Under the pieces are notes generated by a model that was not told where the DNA came from, did no database searches, and worked only from the letters and a program-made list of their open reading frames with translations. From the NCBI GenBank assembly GCA_035294325.1, contig DATGLE010000229.1, positions 1-15,261 on the forward strand: a DNA stretch of 15,261 bases. Direction: 5' to 3'. The DNA is from DATGLE01 sp035294325. GTDB taxonomy: Bacteria; Chloroflexota; Ktedonobacteria; Ktedonobacterales; Ktedonobacteraceae. The translations under genes were made by a program, and so were the position numbers. Positions 13,150 to 15,261 of the stretch are shown in pieces (positions within the stretch are counted from its first letter, which is position 1; each line of letters starts with the position of its first letter).

Positions 13150-13940
13150 ATGTGGCTCTTGCCGTTTTGCTGCAACACCTGATAAAAGAGATTCGCCAGT
13201 TGTACATAGCCCTCGGTGCTGGGATGGAAGCCATCCGCGCTGATATATTCGGGATGCAGGGCCAGCACGCGATATGACTGGTAGAGATCGACGAGCAATA
13301 CGTGGTGACGCGCTACGATGGAGGCGATAGCGTTGTTGTATGCCAGAATTTTGGCCTGCAATGGCCCTGGAGCGGCGGAGCGAAAGCGAGGGAGCACTGT
13401 GAGGTCCGGCACGTTCGCCATGATGATGACCGCGTGCGGCGCTCCGGCCTGCAACTTCGTGAGCAACTGGTCGAGGTTGTGCGCGTATCTGGCGGCGGGA
13501 ATATCGTCAACGAGGTCGTTGACCGCGAGCCAGAGCGAGACCAGTTGCGGGTGAGCGTCGAGCGCGACGGGCAGTTCGATGCGCGCAGCCTGCTGTGTGG
13601 TGATCGAGGGAATGCCGAGATTGATGAGACGGACGCCGGAGCCGAGCCTGATTGCAAGGTCCTGCGGCCAGTTCTGCGTCTGCGGATCGTCGGCTCCGAT
13701 GCCAAAGGTATCGGAGGCGCCGATAGCGACATAGACAAGCCGCGCTCGCGGCGCCTGCTGCAAGCTGGATTGCCCCGTCGCGGGCTGGCTGCCGGGCAGA
13801 CCCGCGCAGCCACTCAGCCAGGGCAACAGCAGGCACAGCAAGAATACCACGCATAGAGCGGGGGTGCAGGGGGCGCTGCCCCCTGACGGGGGAGCGGGGG
13901 TGTCCCCCGACCTTTCTGTTTTCTTCCCCACGAGTTTCAC
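13146..13940 (-). CDS. SGNH/GDSL-family hydrolase lipoprotein
   Basis: This 264-aa predicted lipoprotein has a hydrophobic stretch (28-43) ending in a lipobox LSGC, with the lipidated cysteine at 45. The SGNH blocks follow: GASDTFG with Ser76 (block I), NLGIPS with Gly109 (II), LAVNDL with Asn141 (III), and SADGFHPS with Asp236 and His239 (V). Such enzymes are esterases, lipases or carbohydrate acetyl-esterases acting outside the membrane. The listed start is GTG with no clear ribosome site; translation may instead be coupled to secG, which ends 8 nt upstream. Residues about 10-27, rich in Pro, Gly and Ser, are encoded by a dispersed palindromic repeat (13861-13911), making an oddly long n-region. 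The gene overlaps the permease start, so the two products probably act together at the membrane. Confidence 0.85.
   Translation of the reverse strand: MKLVGKKTERSGDTPAPPSGGSAPCTPALCVVFLLCLLLPWLSGCAGLPGSQPATGQSSLQQAPRARLVYVAIGASDTFGIGADDPQTQNWPQDLAIRLGSGVRLINLGIPSITTQQAARIELPVALDAHPQLVSLWLAVNDLVDDIPAARYAHNLDQLLTKLQAGAPHAVIIMANVPDLTVLPRFRSAAPGPLQAKILAYNNAIASIVARHHVLLVDLYQSYRVLALHPEYISADGFHPSTEGYVQLANLFYQVLQQNGKSHI
13861..13911. repeat. GGGGACACCCC/AGGGGGC palindromic repeat inside the SGNH coding region
   Basis: Two adjacent hairpins lie here: AGGGGGC-GCT-GCCCCCT (13868-13884) and CGGGGG-TGT-CCCCCG (13895-13909). A sister copy with the same order of modules is non-coding at 14430-14475. The repeat is read in frame and encodes residues about 10-27 of the lipoprotein precursor. 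Confidence 0.7.
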
Positions 13941-13948
13941 GGAATTAC

Positions 13949-14215
13949 TTAGTGAGCAGCCGAAATGACCAGGGAAATCGCAGCAAAAAGAATCGCAAAG
14001 GCAATCGTAATCCTGAAGATCAGCGCCTCAATACCGCGCCTCGTCTTGAACACGGAGCCGGCACTGCTGCCGCCAAAGGCGCTGCCCAGGCCCGCTCCAC
14101 GCACCTGCAATAAGATGAAGACTATCGTGGCGACGCCCAGGATCATTTGTATTATTCTAAGGGCTGGAAGCCATGTTTGCAGCAAATGCAGTTCCTCACT
14201 TTCCTGCGTTACCAT
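13949..14215 (-). CDS. secG: Protein translocase subunit SecG
   Basis: This 88-aa protein has two transmembrane helices (about 18-37 and 64-86). The loop between them carries the SecG-typical VRGAGLGSAFGGSSAGSVFKTRRG (38-61). SecG is the small non-essential subunit of the SecYEG channel and aids SecA-driven export. The start is uncertain. ATG at 14215 has no spaced ribosome site, whereas an in-frame TTG at 14183-14185 is preceded by GAGG with 8-nt spacing and would give a 78-aa protein closer to usual SecG N-termini. The further upstream ATG (14317) would translate the hairpin leader and is rejected. The gene leads a probable operon with the SGNH lipoprotein and the permease, 8 nt before the former. 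Confidence 0.9.
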   Translation of the reverse strand: MVTQESEELHLLQTWLPALRIIQMILGVATIVFILLQVRGAGLGSAFGGSSAGSVFKTRRGIEALIFRITIAFAILFAAISLVISAAH

Positions 14216-14256
14216 CCTCGCGCCTGTGGCGCTCGCCTTATGGAGCCGGTTATGTG

Positions 14257-14273
14257 GCGCGGCTCTGCCGCGC
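14257..14273. repeat. GCGCGGC-TCT-GCCGCGC mini-hairpin in the secG leader
   Basis: Fifth copy of the mini-hairpin, followed by GAACGTCC as in related copies. With TTCGCGCC-type module 14216-14237 it fills the space between the secG promoter and start codon. Confidence 0.7.
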
Positions 14274-14333
14274 GAACGTCCAGCAAGAGGGGCGAGGACG
14301 CTGAGGATCAGATACATTCTAAATGTCCCGGAG

Positions 14334-14363
14334 ATTATAACATAGAAGATGCCCTCCCGTCGA
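14334..14363 (-). promoter_or_regulatory. Sigma70-type promoter for secG and its operon
   Basis: On the minus strand a consensus TATAAT (14334-14339) lies 18 bp after TCGACG (14358-14363). The start near 14327 gives a leader of about 110 nt containing the mini-hairpin and the GCGCC hairpin module. Confidence 0.55.
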
Positions 14364-14372
14364 GATACATGT

Positions 14373-14521
14373 GAAGTGCGGCAGGGCTATGTAATTCTCC
14401 CCACCCCACGGCCGAAAGGAAGAGTTTGGGTGGGGACACCCCGCGCCCCGCAAGGGGGCGGCTGCCCCCTTGACCTCCGCTTCGGGCGAGCATTAAATAG
14501 CCCTGGAAGTGCGGCAGGGCT
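14373..14521. repeat. GGGGACACCCC element bracketed by 16-bp direct repeats
   Basis: GAAGTGCGGCAGGGCT occurs at 14373-14388 and again at 14506-14521. Inside, AGGGCTAT (14383-14390) and ATAGCCCT (14497-14504) are inverted. The core is TGGGGACACCCCG (14431-14443) plus the hairpin AAGGGGGC-GGCT-GCCCCCTT (14452-14471), the same module order as 13861-13911 inside the SGNH gene. AGCCCT/AGGGCT (14499-14521) could be a weak terminator for the downstream end of the ABC ATPase gene. No gene is supported in 14216-14565. Confidence 0.6.
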
Positions 14522-14565
14522 GGATTGATCCGCCCGGGAGCGGGGGTCAACCCGGCCCCTATCGT

Positions 14566-15261
14566 TTAGGGTTGTGCGGCAGAGGGGGCCGCGGCCCTCG
14601 CACTGCCCTCGCCATAGAGGAAACAATGGGTCCAGTGGCCCTGGCCCAGTTCGGTGCGCCCCGGAAAGCGCTCGCGGCAGATGGGCATGGCATGCGGGCA
14701 GCGTGGGTGGAAGCGACAGCCCGAGGGCGGGCGGATCAAAGAGGGGATCTCCCCGCGCGCCGGCAGCGCCTCGGCTCCCGCTCCCCGCGCCATGCGCTCG
14801 GGATCAGGGGCCGCCGAGAGCAACAACTGCGTGTAGGGATGTTTGGGCCGCTGGATCACCTCCTCGCTGGGACCGCCCTCCACCATCTGCCCGGCATACA
14901 TCACCAGCGTCTCCTCGGCAAAGTAGCGCGCACTGGCGATGTCGTGCGTGATGAACAGCAGCGCCAGGTGCTCCTGCTCCTTGAGGTCTAAGAGCAGGTT
15001 GAGCACATCCAACCGGATGGAGACATCCAGCATGGAGACCGGCTCATCGGCCAGCAGCACCTCGGGGTGGGCCGCCAGCGAGCGGGCGATGGCGACACGC
15101 TGGCGCTGGCCGCCCGACAACTGGTGGGGATACTTCTGGATGAACTGCTCGGCGGGGGTCAGGCTCACGCGGCGCAGCAGGGCCAGGATCTGCTCGGTCT
15201 CTTCGCGCTGGGAGTGCACATGGCCGTGGATGCGCAGGGGCCGCGAGAGGTGGTAGCGCAC
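14566..15261 (-). CDS. Oligopeptide/dipeptide ABC transporter ATP-binding protein (partial, N-terminus off window)
   Basis: The visible 231 residues are the C-terminal part of an OppF/DppF-type ATPase. Present are the signature LSGGQRQRVAIARSL, Walker B VLLADEP and the switch histidine in LLFITHD. The C-terminal oligopeptide-transporter extension has RPKHPYTQLLLSAAPDPE and the cysteine cluster CRFHPRCPHAMPIC...WTHC. These proteins power uptake of peptides (sometimes nickel or sugars) with OppBC-type permeases and a binding protein. Walker A and the Q-loop, about the first 100 residues, lie beyond the right edge, so the first codon here is internal. Other opp genes are expected upstream on the minus strand, outside the window. 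The stop is TAA, about 200 bp before the secG promoter. Confidence 0.92.
   Translation of the reverse strand: MRYHLSRPLRIHGHVHSQREETEQILALLRRVSLTPAEQFIQKYPHQLSGGQRQRVAIARSLAAHPEVLLADEPVSMLDVSIRLDVLNLLLDLKEQEHLALLFITHDIASARYFAEETLVMYAGQMVEGGPSEEVIQRPKHPYTQLLLSAAPDPERMARGAGAEALPARGEIPSLIRPPSGCRFHPRCPHAMPICRERFPGRTELGQGHWTHCFLYGEGSARAAAPSAAQP

Noticed and set aside
13507..13854. 115-aa minus-strand frame with a signal-like N-terminus (MRGILAVPAVALAEW)
   Set aside because: It lies out of frame within the SGNH gene, whose catalytic blocks are all in the other frame. The hydrophobic start is a by-product of the lipoprotein signal region.
14216..14317. N-terminal extension of SecG from an upstream ATG
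   Set aside because: The added residues are translated from the hairpin leader, there is no ribosome site, and SecG proteins normally start near the first helix.
1..15261. tRNA, rRNA, riboswitch or phage genes
   Set aside because: I scanned for conserved signatures and saw none. The structured intergenic DNA is repeat-derived hairpins without features of known RNA classes.

Overview
The window looks like chromosomal DNA from a high-GC bacterium. The most likely group is Chloroflexota, possibly a Ktedonobacteria-like lineage. I infer this from the gene mix (Thermus/Rickettsia-type isocitrate dehydrogenase with a C-terminal extension, a small lipoprotein/FtsX operon, a DUF5808-like protein), the single-membrane-style lipoprotein, and above all the dense GTAGAGACGCCCC / GTAGGGGCGC palindromic repeats around a REP-associated tyrosine transposase. 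No rRNA or tRNA gene, CRISPR array or phage gene was seen. The taxonomic call is inference.

Layout from left to right. Bases 1-1690 are a repeat island: a REP-associated tyrosine transposase (RAYT, 399-887) lies between two identical 105-bp double-REP modules, followed by about 630 bp of tandem array with a 13+15+15 = 43-bp rhythm. The array runs up to the stop codon of a group II PLP-dependent amino acid decarboxylase (1691-3169, minus). A repeat-filled gap leads to a LmbE/PIG-L zinc deacetylase (3744-4583, minus). A long hairpin array (4760-5080) then precedes phoU (5131-5886, plus). PhoU and NADP-type isocitrate dehydrogenase (5927-7378, minus) converge on a perfect 23-bp palindrome that contains both stop codons. 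A beta-carbonic anhydrase (7638-8213, minus) and a divergent aminoglycoside/lincosamide-type nucleotidyltransferase (8585-9136, plus) follow, with a small DUF5808-like membrane protein (9267-9563, plus). On the minus strand, secG (13949-14215), an SGNH-hydrolase lipoprotein (13146-13940) and a 1095-aa double-FtsX permease (9862-13149) are packed like an operon, with an 8-nt gap and then an ATGA overlap. The right edge holds the C-terminal part of an oligopeptide/dipeptide ABC transporter ATPase.

The genes are mostly housekeeping or single-function (phosphate signalling, TCA cycle, CO2 hydration, secretion, peptide uptake) and do not form one pathway. The unusual content is in the non-coding DNA. 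Nearly every intergenic space carries long hairpins built from a few recurring modules. These include a family of long stems that share an apical GGAAAATG...CATTTTCC core while the stem bases differ but stay paired, and a GYGCGGC-NNN-GCCGCRC mini-hairpin found in five places. One dispersed repeat appears to encode the N-terminus of the SGNH lipoprotein. The best candidates for something undescribed are the RAYT with its phased array, and the modular hairpin family.
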